A stretch of DNA of 64,000 nt from Mesorhabditis belari (lineage: Eukaryota > Nematoda > Chromadorea > Rhabditida > Rhabditidae): NCBI GenBank assembly GCA_958450365.1, contig CAUEEP010000730.1, forward strand, positions 1,412,001 through 1,476,000, given 5' to 3'. Positions 1 through 10,347 of this stretch are shown in pieces. Positions within the stretch are counted from its first letter, which is position 1. Each line of letters begins with the position of its first letter. The notes under the pieces were generated by a model. The model was not told the origin of the DNA. It did not search any database and was given only the letters and a program-made list of their open reading frames with translations. The translations under genes were made by a program, and so were the position numbers.

Positions 1-692
1 AACAAATGATTTCAATCGTCAATGGTTTGACAGCAGATTTCCAAAGTTCAATCTAATTTCTGGTTTATGCTAATGAATGTGTTTCAAAGATGAACCAAAT
101 TCGTCCAGGTTTCCCCTCCAAACCCGAGAGAACCTCCAGCTGAATCCTTATCAAAATGAACCAAATTCGTCCAGGTTTCCCTCCAAAGAGAGACCCCAGC
201 TGAACCTTATCAACCAAATCGCCCCCCCCCGGGAACCCCCCCTTAAGCTTCGTCGGTTTCCCCTCCAAATCCGATTATTTCTGTCTTCTCACCAACGCGA
301 TCGTTTTTTTGATGAAAAATTGAAGAGAATTAAGTAGAATGAATCGTCATTTCCTATTTTCCTTGTCTGTCAATCGAATTTCATTTGCCTGATCCAAGAC
401 ACATGAATTTCATCTTAATTTCATCTTAATTTCATCGCATTTCATTCCCAATGTCACAATCTCCTCCTGGAATCTGTTCTGAAGTCCTGGATAGTTTTTT
501 AGAACTTTCTATTCTATTAGATCAATTCTTGTTTAGCTTAGAGCTAAGAATAGACTTACAGTATGCAGATGAAATGCATTTGCATACTGTATGTCAGTCT
601 TTCAGTCGGGCCTTTTAAGATCCTCAAAAAAGGGTAGCAAAAACAGCAGCTTGAGAGAAAAGGGCGAGGAAAAGCAACGGAATCAATGTGCT

Positions 693-761
693 TCCATGGT
701 GGATTGCCAGAGCGTCCGTCTTCTAATCCAAGGATGTAGGGTTCGGTCCCGCCTGCAGTCA
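693..761 (+). pseudogene. tRNA-Arg(UCU)-like pseudogene
   Basis: The 3' half looks like a tRNA. There is an anticodon-loop-like CTTCTAA, a B-box-like GGGTTCGGTCCC and a 3' end TGCAGTCA. The expected complementary 5' acceptor strand is absent and the anticodon stem pairs badly, so this is probably a decayed or tRNA-derived sequence and not a working gene. Confidence 0.3.
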
Positions 762-1021
762 CTAAGTCAGTTTTTGGCGAACACCCGGGCCCTTAGTTCC
801 CAACTTTTCTATTTTACTCCGTTATGCCAGAGAGAAAACATTGAAATTTTTACTTGTACGATACTTGTTACTGTAGCAAAAGACTGGGATTAGTACTTTA
901 ATAATTAAATAAAAATAAAAAAGTATTTTAATAATTTAAAAATTTACCTCAAAAGCCTCAAAAGACTCAAAAGTTAGACCTTAAATGAATGATCGATAGC
1001 GTTTTGTGTTTAGCAAGTTAA

Positions 1022-1073
1022 GAACAAACAAACAAACAAACAAACAAACAAACAAACAAACAAACAAACAAAC
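1022..1073. repeat. (AAAC)n microsatellite
   Basis: About thirteen consecutive AAAC units, directly readable in the sequence. Confidence 0.9.
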
Positions 1074-1656
1074 AATTGTATAAAATAGAGAGAACTGCTA
1101 TTTTTTAAGATCAAAATCTCTCTTCCTTTAAATGAATCAAAAAAACAAGAACTGGCAAGCTTGTTTTTAAATCAAACACCGAGCTTATTCTGTCCCCAAT
1201 TTCCAACGTAAATTTACAACCTTTTACACCCGTTTCCCCCATCATTGACTCATCTCTTTTTCTAGATAATCGTCGTCATTCGATTTCTTTTCGCAAATTT
1301 TTCAAGTGATTTCTCTTTTTTTCCCCCTTCTCTCACCCCCATAATCATAACATTTTCCTTGGGTAAACAAAAATCTTCTTTCAAATTCTTCTTCCACTTC
1401 AATCTTCAAAAAAAAATCAAAAATCAAAATTCTTCAAATCGAAATTTTATTTTGCTCATTTTTTGGCTCAAAAATATATTTTGTCTAAAGTTTCTAAAGT
1501 TTTTTTTAGTTTTTTTAGTTTTTTTAGTTTTTTTTCTCGTTCTTGTAACATGACGTTCTCGTAACATAAAAAAAAATCGATTTTTATGTCTTTTTTTCTT
1601 TAAAAAACTGAACTTTACAAAGATTCAGCTATTTTTTATTGACTATTTTCTTCCAA

Positions 1657-4600
1657 ATGGGAATGGGAACGGGCACGGGTCTGATGCTCGACGATCATCA
1701 TTTGGTACCCGCTGTACGGGTCATCAAATTGTATCCATTGCAAAGGCCACAGAAACAGCTCGTCTGCTCACTCAATCATCAAGGTTTTAATTATTGTTTT
1801 TAGCTACTGTACTGGACAATGAAATATGATATTTGAAAAACGATCGTCACTTTCGCGCGTCTGTAACTCCCTTGTCTTTGGGTTTAAACTATTAGTGTTA
1901 TACACTTTCTGAAAGCTCTTTTCAAGGGCTACACAATGGTAATATTAATATTTAGAAATACGGTAAAGACAAGGGAGTTACAGACGCGCGAAAGTGACGA
2001 TCGTTTATCAAATATGATATTTCATTGTCCAGTAGTGTACCATTTTACTTGTTTTCTAAATTCTATCAACTTACGAAAACTACCGTTACTTTATCTCTAC
2101 TTGTTATCTAAACAATCGACTTTTCTTTTCCTTCTCAACCTTTACAGAAACAGCCTAGAACTATCGGTTAGCTTACGGTATTTGCTAAAAGCTAAAAGTT
2201 ATCTGTTTTAGAAAACGAATTACTCGAAAGATACAGAAAGCCAAAGAAAAATCAAGTAAAACATTAAAAAGTAATTCTATCAACGAACACTTACAATAAC
2301 ACCATTCTATACTTGTTCTGGCTATAAGACTTACCCCTAATTCCTCAAAACTTTCAACCTGAACCCTTTCTGCTTCCTCTTTTCTTCTACTTCCTTCAAC
2401 CTAAACCCCTTCTGCTTCCTCTTTTACTAGACTCTCCTGAGTTTTGTTTCTAAATAACATTAGAAACAAATAGAATTCTTTTTCTTATCTTTCACTCAAT
2501 CTTTTTCATCTCTGAGTAAATGTAAAAGAGAATTGACGTCGTTTCATTGAGAAATAAGAAATTCTGAAGACAAGACCCTATCTTTGGAAAGAATTATGTT
2601 GTTAACACCATGTTAAGCACCGCTAAGACTTTAGAAATAGATCGATCGATTTGATCTTTGATAAGAAACGAAATGATTTCATTTTTTTTCGATTACATCG
2701 CTCTTTAGATGATGTATTTCTGTGGATACCGGACGAGTACACGAAAATCGTGAACGATATGAGAAAGGCGAATATTATAAAGGTGGGAATAGATTAAAGA
2801 TTAGATTTGTAGATTAAAAGAGTTTTTTTTTCATCAATTTTTCAGGATAATCGAGTTGGTCTCATCAAAATGTACAAGAACTCGTTTAAAGGACAAGATT
2901 TTATCGATTGGATTATGAAAGAAAGAGGGATAAGTAAGGGAAATCAGTAAAGAGAAGAATTTCACATTATCTTAACAAATTGACAATGAGTTAAAGTTTG
3001 TTTTGTTCGTTTTGTCATTTTCAAATTCTAAGGCTAATTGCAATAGCTTTGAAAGCTTGTTTGAAAGCTTTCAATAGCTTGCAAACTTTCAGAGAAATCG
3101 GAAGCTCTTGAAATTGGACAAGAATTGATCGATCGACATTTTGGACAACAAACGAGCAAAGAAAGAGGAGAAACGTTTAGCCCGGATAGGTGAGAGAAAA
3201 GAAAAGGAACGAAAAGACTGCATAGATTCTATTGTTTAACTTTTCACATTCTAGATACTATCAATTAGTGGAAGATGATGAGAATAAACCGCTAAACGCT
3301 GGACAAATCGGTGGAGAAGCTGATTCAGTGATTAGGTGAGTAAAAGAAACCCATTTAGTCAGGCACCAGAGCCAGGCACCAGAGCCAGGCATTCCCTTTA
3401 TTCCCTAATTTCTTTAGTGTCGATGAGTTCAACACAAAATTGGTGAAAATTGTGCAACCGATCTATGACAGTATATTGAGCGATGATAAACAGGTAGTGG
3501 ATCAAAAAACTATCGCGCCGCCGGGACTCGAACCCTCCACCTTCCGCTTACCGAGCAACTGCGCTAACCACTATACTACAACGCACTTGACGCCGCTTCC
3601 TCCACAGGGGGCTAAGTCAGGTGCTCATTTAAAATCGCCCTCAAAATACTTTTTAGACAATTCACTACCATCGTCTTGTAGACAATGAGCATTTCAATCA
3701 ATATTTATCTTTCATTCGCGATTTGAGTCGAGTCGATTTGACAACATCGACGATCGATCAAAGGTAATAAATAAATAAAGAAATAGCTTCCTAGCTTCCC
3801 AGCTTCCCAGCTTCCTAGCTTCCCTAGCTCCCTAGCTTCCTAGCTTTCTAGCTTCCTAGCTTCCTAGCTTTCTAGCTTCTTAGCTTCCTAGCTTCCTAGC
3901 ATACCATTCCACCTTTTCCAGACTAGCTCTAATGATCAATGTCTACAATATGATGACAATTCACATCACTCAACGATTCGGACCACCAGTCGGCGTCTGG
4001 CAAAGAAGAAAGGTATGAAAAGATGGCTAAAAACAATCTTGACCTAAATCCTGATTCAAATCCAGGTCTTCAACAGCACTTATTATATTATTGGTGGTCA
4101 CAACTATTCCCTAAACTCTATCTTGAATGGAGTTTTGCGAGGAAATCGTAAAGGAAATGGTTATTTATGGAAACCGTTCGGGAAACAGGATTTACGATTA
4201 CCGGTTAGAAAATTTCGATAAGAAATCTGAAAAAAATAACAAATCACTTCAATTCTTCTTGAGTACAGAACTAAAGTATTAGTCTTTTTCTTTTCTGTAA
4301 GTCTTTTTTCTGTACTAAAGTACAGAAAAAGAAGCAATAACTGATAAGATGAATATCTTTAATTTAATTGCCAAAAAGGTATTTAGATAGGTCTGCAATG
4401 ATTGGAGAGACTAGAGAAAAATAGAATCTGAATTCAGATTCAGTTCAAGAAAATAGAATCTGAATATCTGAAGATGAGTAAAATGAAAATTCAGTTGGTG
4501 ATCGAGAATGGAGAGCCATTAGCGTTTTTCGGAATCAACATTGGAACGCGACATTCACCGCCATTGAGAGTCTATTCAACAAATGTGAGAAATCAGAAAA

Positions 4601-5363
4601 GAATATTGGTATTGGAGAGTATGATATTGGAAAGATTTCAGCGTGTGCGCGAGGAATTGATCGAACAAGTGCATAAAGTGTTGGACTCGGAGAATTGTTT
4701 GCGCTTTGAAGCAAAAAAGAATGTCGTTTTGTTGAGCAAGATCTTCAAGTGGCATTCGGAAGATTTCGGGAACAGTGTGGAAAAGGTATTGGAGAATTAT
4801 AAGTAGCCAAAATCATAATTTGGGCTCAAAAGGTATTGAAGAATTATAAGTAGCCAAAATGATCATTTGGGCATAAGTTCTCTGTAATTGGGATAAATTT
4901 TAGATACTTGAATGGGTTGTTGAAGCATTGCAGGGTTGTGAGACAGAGAAAGCGAAAACAGTGACAAAAATGTTTTTCACCGGCGAGTACAAGGTGAATT
5001 TTCGTACGAATTTTCATCATTTCATAGAAATACGATAGAATTCGAGTTTAGATCGTTTAGCTTAAAAGAAATTTCACAGGTTGCCTACATTCACTACGAT
5101 TGGGCATTTAACGGGATCGAGCGAAACAACAACACGAAACCGAAGCCGAAATTAGAAAGGCTGAAAGGAGATTTAGTAAGAGTGAAAGGCGATAATTTAG
5201 AATTTTTGAAATAATGATTTCAATGAGATAGAGACTTTTCTTTTATCAACTCTATCAAAAAGCTATTCAGGCAAGCGACTCAAACTCCCTTCACACTCCA
5301 ATCACCGGACATCTCAGCCCAAAGAGTCCCCAATTCGACTTTGAATCCTCTTACAGGATGTAA
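1657..5363 (+). CDS. DEP domain and DUF547 protein
   Basis: Thirteen exons can be traced: 1657-1783, 2709-2782, 2846-2933, 3093-3189, 3255-3335, 3418-3493, 3682-3763, 3922-4012, 4066-4203, 4495-4785, 4904-4993, 5080-5175 and 5271-5363 (TAA). I checked phases across the first five junctions and they agree. The N-terminus MGMGTGTGLMLDDHH has no recognised domain. A DEP domain follows (IVNDMRKANIIK, NSFKGQDFIDWIM), then a DUF547 region containing LALMINVYNMMTIH, YSLNSILNGVLRGN and IGTRHSPPLRVYS. DEP domains usually attach signalling proteins to membranes; DUF547 has no established activity that I know. Some animal homologues carry a glutaredoxin domain before DEP, and none is seen here. The first intron holds a foldback element and intron 6 an antisense tRNA-like sequence. 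The start could lie further upstream. The gene converges on the tbc-9-like gene. Confidence 0.85.
1805..2039. mobile_element. foldback MITE in intron 1 of the DEP-DUF547 gene
   Basis: Inverted repeats of about 75 bp. The left arm begins TACTGTACTGGACAATG and the right arm reads as TACACTACTGGACAATG on the other strand. Both arms carry the AACGATCGTCACTTTCGCGC segment. A spacer of about 80 bp separates them. There is no coding capacity, so it is probably a non-autonomous DNA element. Confidence 0.75.
3514..3585 (-). tRNA. tRNA-like sequence, possibly tRNA-Thr(GGU)-like or a decayed copy
   Basis: On the minus strand this 72-nt stretch has an A box (TAGTATAGTGG) and a B box (GGGTTCGAGTCCC). Its first seven bases (TGCGTTG) pair with its last seven (CGGCGCG) if G-T pairs are allowed. 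The anticodon loop reads TCGGTAA, which would place GGT at 34-36 but with C instead of the invariant T at position 33. The T stem has two mismatches. It lies antisense in intron 6 of the DEP-DUF547 gene. It could be a divergent tRNA, a tRNA-derived repeat or a pseudogene. Confidence 0.45.
3786..3905. repeat. TAGCTTCC minisatellite
   Basis: About 14 imperfect copies of an 8-9 bp unit (TAGCTTCC, CAGCTTCC, TAGCTTTC) inside an intron of the DEP-DUF547 gene. Confidence 0.9.
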
Positions 5364-5531
5364 ACCAATTAAAGATACTGTAAAAAACCCCCAGTAATCT
5401 GCTACTACAGTATGCCAAAATACAGGACAGTACAAGTACAGTACTTTTACTGTAATAGGATAAAAGACTGGGGCTTTACAGTACTTTTGAGTGCTACAAA
5501 TTCTCGAATTCTTTCATTTTCTCAAACCCAC

Positions 5532-6982
5532 CGATAGCTCTCGGATCTTTGTCTCGCATCCAAATCTCTCTTCAAAAAGGATCCCGAATTTTTCTTCTTA
5601 TTCGCCTCCGTCTCTCGAAGAACCTAAAATTTTTCGTTTTTGAAGCATATTTTTGTTGGTTTAACCTTTTTGCGCAAGTTCGTGTCCTCACAAAAGCCCT
5701 CTTCTTCAATTAATCTAAATTTCTCTTTGTTTTTTTCCTTTTTCAAATTTTCTAACTGTTTCATTGCGATATTCGCCAATTGAGACGCCAATTTGTAGGT
5801 GTCTTCAAAGTTCAAAAACATTGAGAAATCGTAGCGATTGTCCCGCGTTGTAACTGAAATTTCTACAATGACCAAACCATTTTCTCTCTTTACCAGAAAG
5901 TCCTTGGGGCAAAATCAATGTTGTGACTCGTTCCAATTTCTGGAAATTTCTCCTTTGCAATATTTTTGCGTTGTTGATTTATACCGTGATGTCCGTCCAT
6001 TTCAATTTGATTTTTGTCTTTTTGCCCATAATAAATGAGTAAAAGCAGAGGAAATTGACGGAAAGATAGAGATGGCCTTGTAGAGGGACATGGCCAACGA
6101 ATAAACAGCACGTGTAATCTGAAATGCCATATTTATTCACGAACATTGCTATTTTCATGCAAAATGAACGATAAATTTATGAGAATTCAAGTTTAGACTC
6201 ATGTAGGGTAGAAAAGTAGCATTTACCGTTTTGCTTTTTTAAACTCACAATTCACTAATCGTTCCTCGAAAGGAAGCTGGAAGAGTCGTTGAAACTTTGT
6301 GAGCACGTTCCGATTGTTTAGTGAATCAGCATCTTCTAGAAAGTATTTACATATCGTGCATGAATTCTGAATTTTGTATTGCCAACTTGGCACCGTACTA
6401 CAACAGAAGACACTTTGATATGTGTTTTACCTGCGTTTGGATGATCACTGGCCACATTGACGAGACTTTCGATTTTGCACTGCACAAATCGTCGCACATC
6501 TTTTTCGAGATCAAAAGAAGCTGAACTGGTATTTAGATAGAATTATTCTTTTTATCTATTACCCAAGGTGTCCATCAGATTCTTTCCCAACCATTCCCAG
6601 TGCTCGAGGATTTCTTTTCGATGGACCGCAACAGCCACGACTAAAATGCCTTCGTTAGCTGATGATTTTTTTGATTTACCAAAAGCGACATATTCCACAT
6701 CGTTGTCACTCTCGTAGATGATCCTGTATGGAGCCGGTCGAGTGTCGAACACCTAAACTGAAAATCATTACATTTATGCCGATGTAAACTTACCGAATCA
6801 AGTGTGGCCACGAGGATCGAGCTTAGCCCTTTCGTTCCATGCCCTTTGCGGCGTTGCACGGCAAAATAGGGGTTGCGCAGCTCAACGACCCTAAAATAAA
6901 CAACTGTTTAAATACCAAAATGTTGTTAAACTCACCATAGCGGCTGTGCGATGGCAAGCGGCTCGGGCTTAACCCACACCAT
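5532..6982 (-). CDS. tbc-9: TBC1D8/TBC1D9-type RabGAP, N-terminal part only
   Basis: Nine minus-strand exons: 6936-6982, 6794-6890, 6563-6752, 6431-6525, 6249-6335, 5985-6118, 5894-5939, 5666-5862 and 5532-5623. The product follows the human TBC1D9 N-terminus closely. It has [13 protein letters not shown] near the start, the [10 protein letters not shown] segment, and then the first GRAM domain ([37 protein letters not shown], ending in [16 protein letters not shown]). The linker [15 protein letters not shown] follows. Some introns are only 31-45 bp. The last recognisable exon ends at a GT donor, and the second GRAM, TBC and EF-hand regions of this family do not follow before the convergent gene ends at 5363. 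This is either a 5' fragment, or the remaining exons lie beyond position 1 with the neighbouring gene nested in an intron. I use tbc-9 as the nematode family name; exact orthology is not proven. Confidence 0.75.
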
Positions 6983-7224
6983 GCATACGGAGCTATCTAA
7001 AATTTATTCATTTTCCAACGATACATAAGGAATCATCTTAAAGAAATTTAAACGAAAACCATACACAACGGCTAGATCAAAAATTTAAACTAATTTCATT
7101 ACAAACATTCAACTACAAAGAAAGCAGTGGTTTACTCGACAATCTACAACTAGAAAATGACATCCAGTTCAATTTCAAATACAAAAGCAATAGATTGTAG
7201 TCGGAGTGAATTGTGTAGAGCAAT

Positions 7225-8634
7225 TTACAAGCGCCACCACCACATTCGCTGTCGGATGTAGCTGTACTCGGGGAAACCTTCGGTGCGTCCCACACCGGCT
7301 GTGGCAATGTCCCTATCGTAGATGTGACGGTTCATAGCCTGTCCGATCGAGTTGGCGGATAAGTTGCTCAATTGTTCCTCAACATCGGCCAATGAACGAA
7401 GGTGACCCGTGTACAAAAGTTCCTTGGCGTTGAACTTGGCCTTTCCGGTGTTGGACTCGACTTTGCTGAAGAATCGGTTGCGGTATTGATTTATCAATCC
7501 CTCAACCTCTTGAGCTTCCAAAGCACAAGCCATGTGCTTCCACTCCTTTTGGATGATCGAATGGATATTGGTGACATTCTCGAAATCTTTTCCATCGGCC
7601 ACAAAGTACACCCCCCAAAGACCGGTATTCTTGTAGTTGATGTTGAATTGCTCAAAACCGTGAAGCCCGTATCCTTCAACAAGTCGTTGCACGTGTCTCT
7701 TGGGTGCGTTGTGTGAGGATCCATGAGTGGCATCCCACTGACCGATTCCGTTGGCCACAACAGCCAAAGGAAGAGCATCGGCATGTCCGTATCCAACTCC
7801 TTCCACGGCGATTGCGGCAAACATTGCTGGAAATTTGTCGTTTCGGAAACGGAATTCGGATCCAGTGAAACGGATGCCCAAATCGCTGGGCACTTTCCCA
7901 GGGTACTCGTTCGACAAATCACCAAAGTATTTCTCAGCAAGTCCAACAAGCTTTCCGTGTTCCGCTCCTCCACCAACAGCCGAAAGCACCATTCGAACAG
8001 GACGGTAGTTGTCGGCTTGCCATTGTCGAATCTGATCAGCTGTAATTTCCTGGATGCTCTTCGTGGTTCCGTGTGGATAATGGGCAAGTCCTGTTCCTTG
8101 GAAAGCGGTAGTGTGAAGCATGTCGAAGGTCAAGTTTTGGTAGTTTCCCTCCAATTCATCAAGTTTGTTCAACAACACTTGACGTTCTTTCTCAACAGCG
8201 GCAGCATCGAGCTTCGGGTTACGAAGGATATCGGCAACGATGTCGACCACTTTCTCGACATCCTTGGAGGCGGCTTGCACATAGTAAGCTGTGTGATCAC
8301 GTCCAGTTTCCGATGAAAGAGAAGCTCCAAGGCCAGCCAATTCTGTCTCGAGCTGTTGTTGCGTTCTCTTGTTGGTGCCCTTGTAGAGAAGATGCTCAAG
8401 AAATGAGGAAACGCCGCTGTTTTGTTGCGTCTCGAAACGGCTGCCATTCTCGACAAAGATCCCAATAGTGACGGTTGGCTTTCCATTGTCCTCGGAGACT
8501 ACGCGGAAACCATTCTTCAACGAAGTGACATGAGCAGCCGGGGCCGATTCGAGGATCTGCTTGGTGGCGGCAGCAGAAGCACTTCGCGATGACTGAAGTG
8601 TGGCGATCGGACGCACAAGCTGACGCAAAGACAT
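7225..8634 (-). CDS. ucr-1: ubiquinol-cytochrome c reductase core protein 1 (MPP-beta family)
   Basis: A single open exon of 469 residues. It belongs to the M16 peptidase family of complex III core proteins and mitochondrial processing peptidase, and resembles nematode UCR-1 (FLEHLLYKGT, YRPVRMVLSAVGGG, FNINYKNTGLWG, FNAKELLYTG). The zinc motif HxxEH has become SFLEH, so the first metal ligand is lost. This fits a structural core subunit and not an active protease. The N-terminus is rich in Arg, Ser and Ala, as for a mitochondrial presequence. I chose the ATG at 8634 over the more upstream one at 8673 because an acceptor AG lies four to five bases before it, suggesting trans-splicing; the extra residues would then be untranslated. 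Lack of introns is unusual beside the intron-rich neighbours. Confidence 0.95.
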   Translation of the reverse strand: MSLRQLVRPIATLQSSRSASAAATKQILESAPAAHVTSLKNGFRVVSEDNGKPTVTIGIFVENGSRFETQQNSGVSSFLEHLLYKGTNKRTQQQLETELAGLGASLSSETGRDHTAYYVQAASKDVEKVVDIVADILRNPKLDAAAVEKERQVLLNKLDELEGNYQNLTFDMLHTTAFQGTGLAHYPHGTTKSIQEITADQIRQWQADNYRPVRMVLSAVGGGAEHGKLVGLAEKYFGDLSNEYPGKVPSDLGIRFTGSEFRFRNDKFPAMFAAIAVEGVGYGHADALPLAVVANGIGQWDATHGSSHNAPKRHVQRLVEGYGLHGFEQFNINYKNTGLWGVYFVADGKDFENVTNIHSIIQKEWKHMACALEAQEVEGLINQYRNRFFSKVESNTGKAKFNAKELLYTGHLRSLADVEEQLSNLSANSIGQAMNRHIYDRDIATAGVGRTEGFPEYSYIRQRMWWWRL

Positions 8635-8637
8635 TAC

Positions 8638-8639
8638 CT
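8638..8639 (-). promoter_or_regulatory. probable spliced-leader acceptor of ucr-1
   Basis: The minus strand reads CTATTTTCAG followed by GTA and the ATG. A consensus nematode acceptor this close to a start codon, with no upstream coding exon, suggests SL trans-splicing. Inference only. Confidence 0.45.
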
Positions 8640-9200
8640 GAAAATAGAAAAGATAGTTGTGGCAAAAAAACAAGAAAATCTAAACAATATAACATAGACA
8701 AATATCTTGGCTAAATGTGGGGCAATAATAGCAAATTTAGGGGTTTAACGCAATCTTGTATCAAAAATTTAAAGTTTAATTGTTACGTTACAAGAGATAA
8801 TTAAAAAGAAGCATTGCCACAGGCGCACAAAATCTAAAACTAAACGTTCTTTTCCTAAACAAGACCTAGTAAACGCTTAGTGTGTATGTAAAGGGTATTA
8901 AGCTGTACTCGTTGATAAATGAGACCAAAACACACTCAAATATCTAGAGGGGCGTGACAAAAATATGTAGAAAAGGTGTAGCTCAGTGTTTGCGTGAAAT
9001 TAATGCCAAAATTAAGTTTGCGAATCAAAAAGAAGTTAGTGTTAAATAGAAAGCACCGATGCGATGAATAAATTTAAAATCCGTCATTGTTTTTCCACCA
9101 TAAACATTTTCTATTTTGCCCTAACTTCGGTTTTGAAGCAAAGCTGCTATAAAAACTTTAAGAATTTGCATTTTTATGCGCAACGACCCATAAGCTTACA
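8640..9200. other. upstream region of ucr-1, no gene seen
   Basis: AT-rich DNA with no supported exon. It probably holds the ucr-1 promoter. It ends at the first MITE copy. Confidence 0.5.
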
Positions 9201-9470
9201 TACCGTAAATACTGTAATAGTACCCCACCCCCCTCGTACAGTCGCGTAGTCGCAAAAGTTTTTTAGTATTTCATTTTTTTCAAAGCGCCCGTACTTTCAA
9301 AAAATGCGTCTTTGGTATCAAAAAAATAGCTGAAATTCAGAGCTATTTTTTGATACCTAAGCGCGCATTGTAGCATAAACCAGTGTCGAGAAAAACTCGT
9401 TCAAAGCTAAACTACGCAACACTCCACACCGTCATTATGGGGCTGGGGTACTATTACAGTATTTACGGTA
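9201..9470. mobile_element. MITE family 1, copy 1 (full length)
   Basis: A 270-bp element with long terminal inverted repeats: it starts TACCGTAAATACTGTAATAG and ends with the reverse complement (ATTTACGGTA). TA at both ends fits a Tc1/mariner-type target site. The centre is an internal hairpin: GGTATCAAAA, AGCT, then AGCT, TTTTGATACC. There is no ORF. Further copies lie at 10079, 22665, 23686, 27200 and 39287. Confidence 0.9.
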
Positions 9471-10078
9471 GGTAATTTTTAAAAACAAGAAGCATACTGT
9501 AATTATTCGCAGCTTTAGCTAATTAAAGAGAACTAAAAACAACTTTTTTTGGGCATTCTCAAAATAAACTTTCCAATTACCAAATGGTTTCTTTATTTAG
9601 AAACGGCTTCTTGTGTGATTTCCGATAAAAATTGTTGTTTATAGGAAATTTCTCGTATCTGTCAACAACTCTGGACCAGAGATTATCGAAAACTCAACAT
9701 CTGTAATTTGTTGTAGTTTTTCAGTGGTTCATTGTGTCAACTACGAATACCAAATTTCTCTTTCACCAATTAGTCTGTTCTTTAATTTCTGAGCCTATCT
9801 TTCCCCTTCTTTTCTATAGCTTTTCCCTTTACACCAAAGTCTCCATGGAGATATGATCAACTTTTTGTGTCTTTTGTTTTCTGAGAAAATGAAAAGATCT
9901 ATGGAAAAAGAGGGTCTTTTTTATATGGTTTCTCCGTCATAGACTTCACTCGAAACATATCCGTTAGACTTTAATGTTTTTGTCCAACAATTTTATTAGT
10001 CTTTTCAGAAAATCTTTCGTTCCTTTCCATACTTCCGTTCAAAAATAATTCCGTTCAAAAATAATTCACCAATTAACC
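9471..10078. other. intergenic, no gene seen
   Basis: AT-rich spacer between two MITE copies, without supported exons. Confidence 0.5.
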
Positions 10079-10347
10079 TACCGTAAATACTGCAATAGTA
10101 CCCCACCCCCCTCGTACAGTCGGGTAGTCGCAAAAGTTTTTTAGTATTTCATTTTTTTCAAAGCGCCCGTACTTTCAAAAAATGCGTCTTTGGTATCAAA
10201 AAATAGCTGAAATTCAGGGCTATTTTTTGACACCCAAGATAATGACGGTGCGGAGTGTTGCGTAGTCTAGCTTTGAACGCGTTTTTCTCGACACTGGTTT
10301 ATGCTACAATGCGCGCTTAGGTATCAAAAAATAGCTGAAATTCAGGG
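10079..10347. mobile_element. MITE family 1, copy 2 (rearranged, right end lost)
   Basis: The left arm is intact, starting TACCGTAAATACTGCAATAG. After the central hairpin the element continues with the other arm and a second hairpin half, then breaks off near 10347. The terminal ATTTACGGTA is missing. Confidence 0.85.

Larger units (their letters stand above)
1..1656. other. intergenic, no supported gene
   Basis: No convincing coding exon is visible on either strand. The stretch holds an AAAC/AACA microsatellite near 1022-1073, a short palindrome at 558-590, a degenerate tRNA-like sequence near 693-761 and T-rich DNA just before the first exon of the next gene. The small ORFs here are low-complexity or lack splice context. 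Confidence 0.6.

Noticed and set aside
1657..5363. Calling the first gene an RGS protein because of its DEP domain
   Set aside because: No GGL or RGS domain is present; the exons after DEP match DUF547.
7402..8316. Long open frames on the plus strand (104 and 197 codons) and in other minus frames over ucr-1
   Set aside because: They are shadows of the 469-residue ucr-1 frame, which has clear family similarity; the antisense peptides look like nothing known.
7225..8634. Calling this gene the active mitochondrial processing peptidase beta subunit
   Set aside because: The HxxEH zinc motif is SFLEH here and the sequence follows UCR-1, so the core-protein assignment is better.
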